DNA of 14,099 nt from Promethearchaeota archaeon. GTDB lineage: Archaea > Asgardarchaeota > Lokiarchaeia > Sigyniarchaeales > SOKP01. A program made the translations under genes and the position numbers. Positions 1 to 7,603 of this stretch are shown here, in pieces. The stretch covers positions 1 to 14,099 of the forward strand of contig SDNM01000008.1 of NCBI GenBank assembly GCA_004524385.1, given 5' to 3'. How positions within the stretch are numbered: position 1 is the stretch's first letter; each line of letters opens with the position of its first letter. The notes below the pieces were generated by a model. It was not told the DNA's origin. It did no database searches and saw only the letters and a list, made by a program, of their open reading frames with translations.

Positions 1-981
1 CCTAGTTCTTTTGCTTTTTATCGATGTCTTAAACTTCTTGTACTTAATTATACCTATGAATCCAACTATGCCTAAGAGAAGAATAAAAATAATAAGGACC
101 CACCAATATTTGAATGAAATCGTTGAAGGATCGAGTAATTTTGCAAGTTCATAAGCAGCTTTCGAAAAGATCAACCACATAAGAATAGTATCTGGTCCAA
201 TCTTTATTTTTTTACTAATGATATCTGCTCTTTCGCCCACTAAAACGCCAATTGTATAAAGTAAAATTATTATGTCAAATACAGCAAAAAAAATAATTAT
301 CATTATTGGATAAACGCCACCCTGTTGAAGTAGCGTAGGGCCATAAAGAAAAGCAACAACTAAATATGCAAAATAAATTCCAGCATAAAGAGAGAAAGTT
401 CCAAGCCAAGCATTAAATTTTCCCGTTAATATCAATAGAACAGCAATACCCGCTAACACTAAAATAGTTATAAAAATAATCAATGTGATAAGGTTTAATT
501 GAGCTCCTGTAAAAATATATGTCGCCCAAATGATTAAAAGACCTAAAGCTATACCACCCGCGAATTCTAACCATCTAAATATATGATGTGTAGGGCTGGG
601 AAACTTTGTGTAAATAAATTCATCTAAATTTCTACCCCCTTCGTAGCAAGCATACAGTGTAAATAAGGCTGTTATTATAATATAACTTATTATTGCTAAA
701 GAAAATAAAAACGGAACTATTCTATTACGAAATATATAAAAAAAGTAAACCAAGATCGCTGTAATAATAATGACAACAATAAAAGTTAGCAATTTCATGT
801 CTCTTAAATCTGTAAATATAGATATAGCACATAAGACAATGCAGAGCGGAATTAATGGTGTCAGAATAAATATGCCAAGACCAAACCTAAAAGCAGCTAT
901 AAAAATCCCGATTACTAACCAAATAGTTATTAAAAGAAAAAGTCTGTATCTTTTTTTAAAAAGTCTTGATAATCCAGCCAT
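1..981 (-). CDS. Polytopic integral membrane protein of unknown function (C-terminus cut by window edge)
   Basis: The minus strand is open without a stop from an ATG at 981-979 to base 1, giving at least 327 residues. The translation is overwhelmingly hydrophobic. I count nine or ten likely membrane segments, at about residues 14-30, 34-56, 64-83, 88-110, 135-156, 162-186, 192-213, 222-247, 265-282 and 293-312, with short charged loops between them. The start is supported by an AGG about 8 nt upstream (ATAGGATTAA before the ATG) and a TATA-like stretch near 1027-1041. The last visible residues are Lys/Arg-rich, as is usual for a cytoplasmic tail, so the true end is probably close. I do not recognise the family and see no catalytic motif. 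It lies 88 nt downstream of the DUF72 gene in the same orientation but has its own TATA-like sequence. That it is a real membrane protein gene is solid; its role is unknown. Confidence 0.8.
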   Translation of the reverse strand, partial: MAGLSRLFKKRYRLFLLITIWLVIGIFIAAFRFGLGIFILTPLIPLCIVLCAISIFTDLRDMKLLTFIVVIIITAILVYFFYIFRNRIVPFLFSLAIISYIIITALFTLYACYEGGRNLDEFIYTKFPSPTHHIFRWLEFAGGIALGLLIIWATYIFTGAQLNLITLIIFITILVLAGIAVLLILTGKFNAWLGTFSLYAGIYFAYLVVAFLYGPTLLQQGGVYPIMIIIFFAVFDIIILLYTIGVLVGERADIISKKIKIGPDTILMWLIFSKAAYELAKLLDPSTISFKYWWVLIIFILLLGIVGFIGIIKYKKFKTSIKSKRTR

Positions 982-1069
982 ATTTAATCCTATTTTTTTA
1001 TTGATTTTATAATTATTAAAATTCGAAAATATTTATAATATCAATTAAACATCTACAAAAAGATTTATG

Positions 1070-1870
1070 TTAAAGAAAGTCAGACAATTTTTTCTGTTGA
1101 TTAAATCGATGGAATATTAAACCAAATCGCTTTTTAAGTTCATTTGCAGATGCAGGAGCAAAACCTGCGAAATGGTTATTAACAATGATGAATATCTCGT
1201 TTATATTCGGTTCTTTTATCAACTTATTAACATTTTCATTTAAATGACTAATTGCTTCTTTTTGTTCTCTTTGAACTCGATTAAAAACCAGAAGTTCTCG
1301 ATCTCCAATAAGTCTTATATAGTAATATTGTTGATTAGGGAGGTAATATGGTTTTGCATATGGTATATATGATGTTCCGAGAATTTTTTGAGAACCATCT
1401 ATAAAGTTTGAAAGGATTTTAGGGTCAAACCATGAATTATCTCGTAATTCAATGATGTAGTGATATTCTGAGGGACTTTCATTAAGCACCCAAATTAATC
1501 GTTTTAGATGCTTATCAGCATATTTAAACCAAGGGGGAAATTGAAATAGGAAAGCAATAATTTTCTCACGTAGAGTTTTCATTCGATAAAAGAATTGCGC
1601 TATACGAGATTCTATTTCTGGATGATTTAATTTATGTGTAATTTCTTGCCATACTTTTACAATATAGCAAAAGGTTTCTGGAACGCGATTTGACCATTTA
1701 TGTACTGTTTCTTCAGCAGGAAGATTATAGAATGTAGAATTTATTTCAGTTAAATCGAAATATTTCGCGTAATATTCCAAATGACGAGATTTCTCAAGTC
1801 TTTTTGGATAAAATGGGCCAGCCCAGTCTTTGTAGTCCCATCCTGCACATCCAATTTGTATTTTAACCAT
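1070..1870 (-). CDS. DUF72 (YecE-like) family protein
   Basis: This 266-residue protein has the hallmarks of the DUF72/YecE TIM-barrel family. It begins with IGCAGWDYKDWAGPFYP (residues 6-22), followed by YYAKYFDLTEINSTFYNLP (33-51), a KW..R.P..F.Y.VK stretch (58-72), EITH (76-79), and a late VNNHFAGFAPASA motif near residues 227-240. The length is close to the usual 230-270. The biochemical function of the family is not well established; the fold resembles TIM-barrel enzymes and the conserved Glu/Asn/His residues suggest an active site. The gene is divergent from the DNA methyltransferase gene, and the 117-nt gap contains several TATA-like tracts. No strong ribosome binding site is visible upstream of the ATG, so the transcript may be leaderless or weakly led. 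The family call is confident; no substrate can be inferred. Confidence 0.92.
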   Translation of the reverse strand: MVKIQIGCAGWDYKDWAGPFYPKRLEKSRHLEYYAKYFDLTEINSTFYNLPAEETVHKWSNRVPETFCYIVKVWQEITHKLNHPEIESRIAQFFYRMKTLREKIIAFLFQFPPWFKYADKHLKRLIWVLNESPSEYHYIIELRDNSWFDPKILSNFIDGSQKILGTSYIPYAKPYYLPNQQYYYIRLIGDRELLVFNRVQREQKEAISHLNENVNKLIKEPNINEIFIIVNNHFAGFAPASANELKKRFGLIFHRFNQQKKLSDFL

Positions 1871-1921
1871 TTTATTTCATTAATATTAGCAAACTTCAAT
1901 ATTTTTTTTTAACTATAATAA

Positions 1922-1937
1922 TCTATAAATTATATAT
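1922..1937 (+). promoter_or_regulatory. TATA-like element in the divergent DUF72 / DNA methyltransferase gap
   Basis: The stretch TCTATAAATTATATAT lies about 50-65 nt before the methyltransferase ATG at 1988. It is a reasonable archaeal TATA box. The sequence is nearly symmetric, so it could also serve the divergent DUF72 gene (ATG at 1870). The whole gap is very AT-rich, so the assignment is tentative. Confidence 0.4.
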
Positions 1938-1987
1938 TAACAATTATCTTGTTTGGATTAAAATCAATATTGAAGCTTTAAAAAATT

Positions 1988-3094
1988 ATGGTTAAATTAA
2001 TTTGGGAAGATAAAAATAATATAACAAGCAATATAGAAAAGTTAAAGAAGAAATATCTGAATAATTTTAAGAAAATTGAAATATTATCAAAATCTTCTGA
2101 AACACCTGCTAAAAAAGAAAATTATTCAAACAAATGGAAAAATAAATTATTTTGGGGCGAAAATTTAGAAGTTTTATATTATCTATTAAATGATTTTGAA
2201 GAAAAAATAGATTTAATATACATAGATCCCCCTTTTTTTTCCGGATCTAATTATAATATCCAAGTTAAAGAAGCCGATAAAGATTATGAAACCGTAGCCT
2301 ACTTTGACAAATGGGAAAAGGATTTTGACTCTTATTTACAAATGCTATATGAAAGAATAGTTTTATTTCATAAATTATTGACGAACACTGGTTTATTATT
2401 TATTCATTTAGATTGGCATGCCAGCCATTATATCAAATTGATATTGGATGAAGTATTTGGACAAGAGAATTTTATTAATAATATTATTTGGTACTATTAT
2501 AATAAATATTCCGCCGGGAAAAAGAACCTCCCCCGGGCACATGACGATATATTAGTATATTCTAAAACATTTGATTATACTTTTAATGAATTAAGAATGC
2601 CACGTAAAAAACCAATGAAACAACTTAAAAGAGAGATGGTAAATGGAGTTTTAAAAAATGTAAAAGGTGAAGATGGTCATGTGGTATATCGCATCGTGAA
2701 GGATAAAAAAATTGACGATGTATGGAAAATTCCTTGCATGCAACCCGCATCTAAAGAATGGACTGGATTTCCTACTCAGAAGCATCACGAATTACTTGAA
2801 CGAATAATAAAATTAGGAAGTAATGAGGGTGATTTAATAGCAGATTTTTTTTGTGGTTCAGGGACAACTCTTTTAGCAGCAGAAAAGTTAAAAAGAAAAT
2901 GGATAGGGTGCGACATTTCCGAATATGCCATTTATCTCACTCGAAAAAGAATTTTGAATTTTAGAAAAAATAACAAAAAAAGTGCAGAATATAATTTTCC
3001 TTTTGAGTTGTACACAAAATTGGGTGGAAGAAGGCAAGATATCATTGAATCTGGTTTTTTTGATAAAGAATTAATAATAGAAAGGAAAAAGTGA
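1988..3094 (+). CDS. Beta-class site-specific DNA methyltransferase (probably N6-adenine, type III Mod-like)
   Basis: This 368-residue protein transfers a methyl group from S-adenosylmethionine to a DNA base. Catalytic motif IV is DPPF (residues 80-83, in LIYIDPPFFSGSNYN). The SAM-binding motif I, FCGSGTTLLAAEKL, is near residues 288-301, preceded by a motif X-like stretch, GFPTQKHHELLERII (260-274). This order (IV, target-recognition region, X, I) defines the beta class, and DPPF rather than SPPY points to adenine-N6. Two details are unusual: motif I is preceded by DFF rather than DPF, and the usual QKP of motif X is QKH. The target-recognition segment is about residues 165-255. No restriction subunit follows within the window, so it may be a stand-alone methyltransferase, or part of a defence island with the next two genes. 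A hairpin-forming sequence follows the TGA stop. Confidence 0.93.
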   Translation: MVKLIWEDKNNITSNIEKLKKKYLNNFKKIEILSKSSETPAKKENYSNKWKNKLFWGENLEVLYYLLNDFEEKIDLIYIDPPFFSGSNYNIQVKEADKDYETVAYFDKWEKDFDSYLQMLYERIVLFHKLLTNTGLLFIHLDWHASHYIKLILDEVFGQENFINNIIWYYYNKYSAGKKNLPRAHDDILVYSKTFDYTFNELRMPRKKPMKQLKREMVNGVLKNVKGEDGHVVYRIVKDKKIDDVWKIPCMQPASKEWTGFPTQKHHELLERIIKLGSNEGDLIADFFCGSGTTLLAAEKLKRKWIGCDISEYAIYLTRKRILNFRKNNKKSAEYNFPFELYTKLGGRRQDIIESGFFDKELIIERKK

Positions 3095-3098
3095 GGAT

Positions 3099-3123
3099 TT
3101 CTTGGACTTTCAAGAATGAAAGT
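3099..3123 (+). other. Two overlapping, mutually exclusive hairpins after the methyltransferase stop
   Basis: TTCTTG (3099-3104) pairs with CAAGAA (3111-3116). Overlapping this, ACTTTCA (3106-3112) pairs with TGAAAGT (3117-3123) around an AGAA tetraloop. Both cannot form at once. They begin 4 nt after the methyltransferase TGA and precede the small ORF. No T tract follows, so neither resembles a simple terminator. A processing site or weak attenuator is possible, as is chance in AT-rich DNA. Confidence 0.35.
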
Positions 3124-3216
3124 TATTAAGAAATTTAATAAGTGTCTTGTTTTATTAATAATTTAGAAAATTATATTATTAAAATTAATTTTATTCTCAA
3201 AAGTAAAATAAAGAAT

Positions 3217-3465
3217 ATGTCAGAGGGTACAGAAACAAATTTTAGGAAGATTTCAAGGAATTTTAAGGAAAAGATTGAACTAATGAAAAGAACTCCTACC
3301 AAGAAATCAGTGAAAATCTTTTTCGAGTTATGTAATTTTGGAATCAAAAATTATATTGAAACAGAAATGAAAAGATTTCCAAATAAAAAACTAAAAGAAA
3401 TTATTATTGAAATGAATGAATTTAACGAAAAAATGAAATTAAGGCGCAAGAAAAAATGGAAATAA
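3217..3465 (+). CDS. Small basic protein of unknown function, overlapping the nucleotidyltransferase gene
   Basis: From the ATG at 3217 this encodes 82 residues. The frame extends up to an in-frame GTG at 3142 (107 residues), but the extra 25 residues are Ile/Asn/Lys-rich like translated intergenic DNA, so I prefer 3217. The protein is strongly basic and helical, with a central helix (VKIFFELCNFGIKNYIETEM) and a Lys/Arg tail (LRRKKKWK). I do not recognise a family. Its last 10 nt overlap the start of the nucleotidyltransferase-fold gene in a different frame, the arrangement expected of translationally coupled partners. By position it could be the small partner (antitoxin-like or regulatory) of that protein. 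This is inference: no DNA-binding motif or known antitoxin signature is visible. Confidence 0.55.
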   Translation: MSEGTETNFRKISRNFKEKIELMKRTPTKKSVKIFFELCNFGIKNYIETEMKRFPNKKLKEIIIEMNEFNEKMKLRRKKKWK

Positions 3466-4085
3466 GGTATGAATTAGCCTTTAAACAGTTGATAGACTTT
3501 CTTGAAAAAATTGAACAAGAATATGGTATCAAATATTATTTAGTTGGTGGTGTTTTAACAAGTCTCTATTCTGAAGTTAGATCAACCCAAGATATTGATT
3601 TTGTTGTTGATATTTATTCGGTTAATCATAGTATTGAATCCTACATTTCTTTATTAAGACAGAATGATTTTTACCCTTATCAAGATTGGGAAACTACAGC
3701 AAGATTGGCGAGAGAAACTAAATTACTTCAATATTTAGATAGACAAGAGAATATTAAATTTGATAATTATATTCTCGATAGAAAGTCAAAAGACAAATAT
3801 AAAAGAATCGGTCTGATTGCATTAAAGAGAAGAGTAAGAGTCTCTTTTTCGGAAATCGAATGTTGGGCAACATCTAAAGAGGATTTTATAATGTCCAAAT
3901 TAGTCTATGGAGGCTGGCAAGATTACACTGATGCGTTAGGATGTTGGATGAGATTTAATGATACATTAGATGTATCATACATGATTAAGACTAGTAAAGA
4001 ATTGGGGATTCAAAAGGAACTTGAATTATTAAAATCCGGCATTGATGATCCAGATGATTATTTTAACCAAATTAATGGATACTAA
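3456..4085 (+). CDS. Nucleotidyltransferase-fold protein (AbiEii / DUF6036-like)
   Basis: This 209-residue protein shows the minimal nucleotidyltransferase signature: a Gly-Gly turn at residues 31-32 (YYLVGG) and a paired acid motif DID at 46-48 (RSTQDIDFVV), the usual hG[G/S]...DxD spacing. Further on, SKEDFIMSKLVYG (about 140-152), a following D and LDVSYMIKTSKELGI (about 172-186) match the C-terminal helical part of stand-alone nucleotidyltransferases related to AbiEii toxins and DUF6036 proteins. Such proteins often transfer nucleotides to RNA or protein targets and are common in toxin-antitoxin and abortive-infection loci. The gene overlaps the small basic ORF by 10 nt and lies close behind a DNA methyltransferase, which fits a defence role but does not prove it. 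The third catalytic acid cannot be assigned by eye. The fold call is good; the toxin role is inferred. Confidence 0.8.
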   Translation: MEIRYELAFKQLIDFLEKIEQEYGIKYYLVGGVLTSLYSEVRSTQDIDFVVDIYSVNHSIESYISLLRQNDFYPYQDWETTARLARETKLLQYLDRQENIKFDNYILDRKSKDKYKRIGLIALKRRVRVSFSEIECWATSKEDFIMSKLVYGGWQDYTDALGCWMRFNDTLDVSYMIKTSKELGIQKELELLKSGIDDPDDYFNQINGY

Positions 4086-4116
4086 CTATTTAAGATGTGG
4101 ATAATAGAAAAATTAA

Positions 4117-4779
4117 ATGGGACGATGTGTGGTAATGAATAAAGACGATGATATTCTCAGTTTGAATAAGACAGCTTGGAACAATCTAGCTGAAAAATAT
4201 GAAAAACATCATCCAATATGGCTTGATGAACCAAATGTTTTATTTGATTTATTTTGTTCCCACTTATCTGAAAAGAGTTTAGTGTTAGATATTGGTTCTG
4301 GAACAGGATTACCTTACGCTAAACTCCTAATTGAAAGAGGATTTTCTGTTTTAGGTATTGATATCGCACCCCAAATGTTAAAGGTGGCTCAGAGGAATGT
4401 TCCTCAAGCAGAATTTAAAGAATTATCTATGATCGAACTAAACTTTGAGAATATGTTCGATGGAGCAGTATCATCCTTTTCAATGCTCTTGCTTTCACCG
4501 CTACAATTTAAGGATGTTGCGAGTAGGATTGCTCGAGCCTTAAAAAAAGGAGGAATTTTTTATCTTTCCTTAAATGAGCCTTGGGGAGAAAATCCAGATG
4601 AACATACGATTATTGAAATTTTGGGAGAAAAAATGTACTCACGGGGATATTTTATAGAAGAGGTTATTGATATTTTTACTCCTTTAGGTATGAAACTCCT
4701 AAAAATGCATAAAGAACTACAAACATCAGAAATCTTTGGCGAAGAACATACAGTTAGTTATGTTTTTAGGTTAAAATAA
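4117..4779 (+). CDS. Class I SAM-dependent methyltransferase, small-molecule type
   Basis: This protein of up to 220 residues has the Rossmann-type SAM-binding motif I VLDIGSGTG (about residues 56-64), the acidic end of strand 2 in VLGIDIAPQML (78-88), a motif II-like region around residues 112-125, and the post-motif LKKGGIFYLSLNEPWG (about 142-157). This is the usual layout of Methyltransf_11/25 family enzymes. Its substrate cannot be read from the sequence. The annotated start at 4117 gives an odd MGRCVV leader. An in-frame ATG at 4135 (MNKDDDILSLNK) begins like typical homologues and may be the real start; no convincing ribosome binding site decides between them. The gene starts 31 nt after the nucleotidyltransferase gene and may share its transcript. 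It converges with the isomerase gene with 26 nt between stop codons. Confidence 0.9.
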   Translation: MGRCVVMNKDDDILSLNKTAWNNLAEKYEKHHPIWLDEPNVLFDLFCSHLSEKSLVLDIGSGTGLPYAKLLIERGFSVLGIDIAPQMLKVAQRNVPQAEFKELSMIELNFENMFDGAVSSFSMLLLSPLQFKDVASRIARALKKGGIFYLSLNEPWGENPDEHTIIEILGEKMYSRGYFIEEVIDIFTPLGMKLLKMHKELQTSEIFGEEHTVSYVFRLK

Positions 4780-4792
4780 AAAGAAAAAAATA
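4780..4792 (-). terminator. T-rich terminator of the isomerase gene
   Basis: Read on the minus strand, the short convergent gap just past the isomerase stop contains a tract of Ts broken by single A and C bases (complement of TAAAAAGAAAAAAATA). Archaeal RNA polymerase terminates at such oligo-U tracts without needing a hairpin. The plus-strand methyltransferase gene has no comparable tract here. Confidence 0.45.
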
Positions 4793-4805
4793 AGAAGTTT
4801 TAATC

Positions 4806-6209
4806 TTAATTATGGAATTCTACATTCCAGGCTAGATAATTGTTGAGTGCTTCGTAGATTATATCTCCAACTCTATTAAAGTTTGCTGCAACATGATGAG
4901 CAAATCCATTATTACATATCTTCTTAATTAAAGACTGTAGATTTGGGACTTCTATTACTCCGTATCCACCAAAGGTTTCTAATTTATCGTCTGTATAATT
5001 TCCTTCAGCAATAATGGCTTTAATTTCACCATACATATCATCTGTTTCTACACGCAGAAGAGTGCAAGGTTTAGTTTTTATTCGTCCTTGAATCGCACCA
5101 AAAGTATTGTCTTCGCCTCTGAAATCTTTCATAATCGGATGTAGTGTCATTGAAGTATCTTGAAAAAATGACTTAGGTAAATTACTACAGTGAAATAATA
5201 CCATCTTATTTGGATCATCACCATAATTATTATTCCAATCTAAAATTGCTGAAGGGGAATCAGTAGCAATTTGAAGTATTAACATCCCGATTAATCCAGC
5301 TATATCCACTTCACATGCGGCGGGTACTAGCCCTTCACTAAAAGTGCTCATAACAGCACAAGGAACAATCCCTAAATTTGATTCGATTGAGGGCCAGCAT
5401 TGAAAAGCAAATCCATCTAACTCTTTTTCTTTTACCCAGTTATCAATAACTACTGCCAATTTTGCGAGTTTGATAAGACCTACTTCTGGAAACTCACGTG
5501 TTGAGGTATAATTAGTAAGAAATTCCATTTTTTCTTTGACTTGGGGATCATCATCACTCAATTCATTAATAAATCCAAGGATTTCTGATAAATCTATAGG
5601 TTCAACGGTTATTCCGCTAAATGCTAAGATTTTTTCACTATATCTAACTGTTTCAAACGCATTAGGTCTCGTTCCAATTTGGCCCAATCTAGCATTTTTA
5701 ATTTTATCCACAATTTTACATACCTTTTCAAACTTTATAATGTCATTTTTATAATTATCGGATTTAATATCACAAGTGTGAAGGGTTGTTAAAGAAAATG
5801 GAATTCCATGTTGGTATAAAACGCCACATACTGAAATCTTCCCACAAAAGGCATCCCTTCTGAATTTTCTACCCATTTTATCGATATGATCTGAAGAGGC
5901 TTGGATTAGTACAGGAACATTTAGGTTTGCTAGTTTGAGCGTCGAAACAATTCCTTTTTCATCACCAAAATTAGGGAGCACAATTAATATCCCCATGATT
6001 TTTTCTTTGTTAGCTTTAAAAAGTTCAGCACATTTTTTTGCGTCATCATATGTTTCTACAACGCCATAATTTGTGTCATTTTCTCCTAAAATAACACAAT
6101 CATAACCTAATTCTTTTAAAACAGCGATAATTTCTAACCTTCCCTCTTTTGCAAGGTGATCTGGAAATGCATCTCGGTTTCCAATTATAACTCCAAAACT
6201 AGTTTTCAT
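4806..6209 (-). CDS. L-fucose / L-arabinose isomerase-fold protein, substrate unknown
   Basis: This 467-residue protein resembles ketol-isomerases of the FucI/AraA superfamily, which interconvert aldose and ketose sugars with a divalent metal. Metal-ligand candidates are Glu300 in PAACEVDIAG, Asp324 in AILDWNN, and His438 or His439 in FAHHVAAN near the C-terminus. The Glu-to-Asp spacing of 24 equals that of E. coli FucI (Glu337, Asp361) as I remember it. The N-terminal half shows alternating strand-helix structure (GVIIGNRDAF; MGILIVLPNFGDE), as expected for the nucleotide-binding-like domains of this family. It is shorter than bacterial FucI (about 590), like many archaeal and anaerobe FucI-like proteins of unknown sugar specificity. 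The start is supported by AGGGAT about 8 nt upstream of the ATG. No kinase, aldolase or sugar transporter is adjacent, so the pathway is not revealed. Superfamily assignment is good; L-fucose activity should not be assumed. Confidence 0.82.
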   Translation of the reverse strand: MKTSFGVIIGNRDAFPDHLAKEGRLEIIAVLKELGYDCVILGENDTNYGVVETYDDAKKCAELFKANKEKIMGILIVLPNFGDEKGIVSTLKLANLNVPVLIQASSDHIDKMGRKFRRDAFCGKISVCGVLYQHGIPFSLTTLHTCDIKSDNYKNDIIKFEKVCKIVDKIKNARLGQIGTRPNAFETVRYSEKILAFSGITVEPIDLSEILGFINELSDDDPQVKEKMEFLTNYTSTREFPEVGLIKLAKLAVVIDNWVKEKELDGFAFQCWPSIESNLGIVPCAVMSTFSEGLVPAACEVDIAGLIGMLILQIATDSPSAILDWNNNYGDDPNKMVLFHCSNLPKSFFQDTSMTLHPIMKDFRGEDNTFGAIQGRIKTKPCTLLRVETDDMYGEIKAIIAEGNYTDDKLETFGGYGVIEVPNLQSLIKKICNNGFAHHVAANFNRVGDIIYEALNNYLAWNVEFHN

Positions 6210-6313
6210 TTTAAATCCCTTTTAAAATTTAAAAAAATTAATTTTACTAATTTAATTTAAGAATTTTATAGAAAATTAAATTTATGTAAATTTTATAACT
6301 CTTTTAAAATTCA

Positions 6314-7561
6314 ATGAAACCGATTAAGAGATTTAAAGAACTCTGGATTAATTTTAAATTTTTTCGATATTCTGTCATATTTCATTTAGGTTATTTTATT
6401 GTCACGTTAATCATTGTTTTTACAATTCTTAGAGATCAAAATGATTTTATAATTTACTTTAATGCTGGGGGGATATTTTATAACGATATAAACAATTTAT
6501 ATGATCAAGAAAATTATTTATGGGATTATAGATATTTGCCTCTCTCTGCAATGTTTTTTATCCCTTTTTATCTTTTAGGTTTTGAATTAGGTTTCTTACT
6601 TTTCCATACTTTTAATTTAATTCTTAACATATTGATTTGTATTTTTTTATATAAAATTTGTAAATTTGTTAAAGGTGAGGATCATGAAGAAGACGATAAG
6701 CGAATTATTATATATATTTGCATTTATTTGACAGGAATACCCCAAATTTTCAATTATATTTTAGGGCAAATTAATTTATATATTACTCTTTTTATACTAA
6801 TCTCTCTTTATATCTTTCTTAAATATGAAGAACTTAAATGGCAATTTGCTGGTAGTTTAATTTTAGGAGTAAGTATAATCCTTAAACCTATAGCTTTATT
6901 TTTAATTCCTTTTTTATTAGTGATCAATCTAGATTCTAAAAGAAGAAAAAAGCTTACTGTTGATTTTTCAACTAGCCTCTTAAGGTTAATTGGAGTCTTT
7001 TTGCCAGTTTCGTTAAATATTTTCCTATTTCTAGCATATCCTAAATTATGGGAGGGATTTATAGAAACAAATTTCACCGGAAGTAATCCCGTTACTTTAA
7101 ATTTTTCATTTAGTATTACTAAATTAATAATAAATTTCTGCTTTGTGTACAATATTCCCTTTAATCAACTATATGTGTTAATTGTTGTCATAAGTATTGT
7201 AGGGGGGTTTGGATTTATAATTTTCATTATTGGAAAATTTGACAAAAACTACCAAATAGTTTTTGGGATTACTTTAGGCATAATAATTATGCTGCTTGGA
7301 TATTACGATTCTTGGGACCATCATCTTCTGATTTTAATTCCGTTTTTGATGATAATTATATTTATTTTACCGAGACATTCAGAAATAACTATGAAATATT
7401 TTAGAAAAAGTGTGCTCTTTTTCAGTTTATTTGATTTAGCTTTTATGGGAATTTGGTTCTTAATTTGGTTTTACTTTCCCTATAATTTTGCAAGCACGAT
7501 TTTTCTAATATTGGTTTTTTTTGGGATAAGTAAATATGTGTTAAAGTCAGAGAAAAAATAG
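6314..7561 (+). CDS. GT87-like (DUF2029) polyprenyl-phosphate-sugar membrane glycosyltransferase
   Basis: This is a 415-residue multi-spanning protein with about ten hydrophobic segments. The first extracytoplasmic loop after segment 1 carries QNDFIIYFNAGG (residues 42-53), then LYDQENYLWDYRYLPLSAMF (63-82). This is the D..Y..A......LY......Y.Y.P pattern of the GT87/DUF2029 family, where the early Asp is the likely catalytic residue. Further family features are GQINLYITLFIL, an ILKPIALFLIPFLL segment around residues 189-202, and the late DSWDHHLLILIPFL stretch. The family uses lipid-linked mannose or similar sugars and acts on the outer face of the membrane. The next gene encodes a secreted, membrane-anchored protein in the same direction 42 nt later, so the pair may share a transcript and the cell surface. 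The sugar and acceptor are unknown. Confidence 0.82.
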   Translation: MKPIKRFKELWINFKFFRYSVIFHLGYFIVTLIIVFTILRDQNDFIIYFNAGGIFYNDINNLYDQENYLWDYRYLPLSAMFFIPFYLLGFELGFLLFHTFNLILNILICIFLYKICKFVKGEDHEEDDKRIIIYICIYLTGIPQIFNYILGQINLYITLFILISLYIFLKYEELKWQFAGSLILGVSIILKPIALFLIPFLLVINLDSKRRKKLTVDFSTSLLRLIGVFLPVSLNIFLFLAYPKLWEGFIETNFTGSNPVTLNFSFSITKLIINFCFVYNIPFNQLYVLIVVISIVGGFGFIIFIIGKFDKNYQIVFGITLGIIIMLLGYYDSWDHHLLILIPFLMIIIFILPRHSEITMKYFRKSVLFFSLFDLAFMGIWFLIWFYFPYNFASTIFLILVFFGISKYVLKSEKK

Positions 7562-7589
7562 ATAAATAAAATTTAAAATATTATAATTT

Positions 7590-7595
7590 AGAGGA
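7590..7595 (+). promoter_or_regulatory. Ribosome binding site supporting a TTG start
   Basis: AGAGGA lies 8 nt upstream of the TTG at 7604 that begins the next gene. No in-frame ATG exists near the predicted signal peptide, so this site, together with the Lys-plus-hydrophobic N-terminus that follows, justifies the TTG start. Confidence 0.6.
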
Positions 7596-7603
7596 AATTA
7601 ATT

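Noticed and set aside
770..1012. Plus-strand 80-codon ORF
   Set aside because: It lies opposite the N-terminal coding region of the minus-strand membrane protein (1-981), which is open along its whole length with regular hydrophobic segments. The plus frame has no family resemblance.
3142..3216. GTG start 25 codons upstream for the small basic protein
   Set aside because: The added residues look like translated AT-rich spacer, and the ATG at 3217 gives a more natural N-terminus. It cannot be excluded.
5536..5754. Plus-strand 72-codon ORF within the isomerase gene
   Set aside because: It is a shadow of the conserved isomerase coding strand, with no family match.
6808..7152. Minus-strand 114-codon ORF within the glycosyltransferase gene
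   Set aside because: It is antisense to a well-supported membrane protein gene, has no recognisable motif and no promoter or ribosome binding site.
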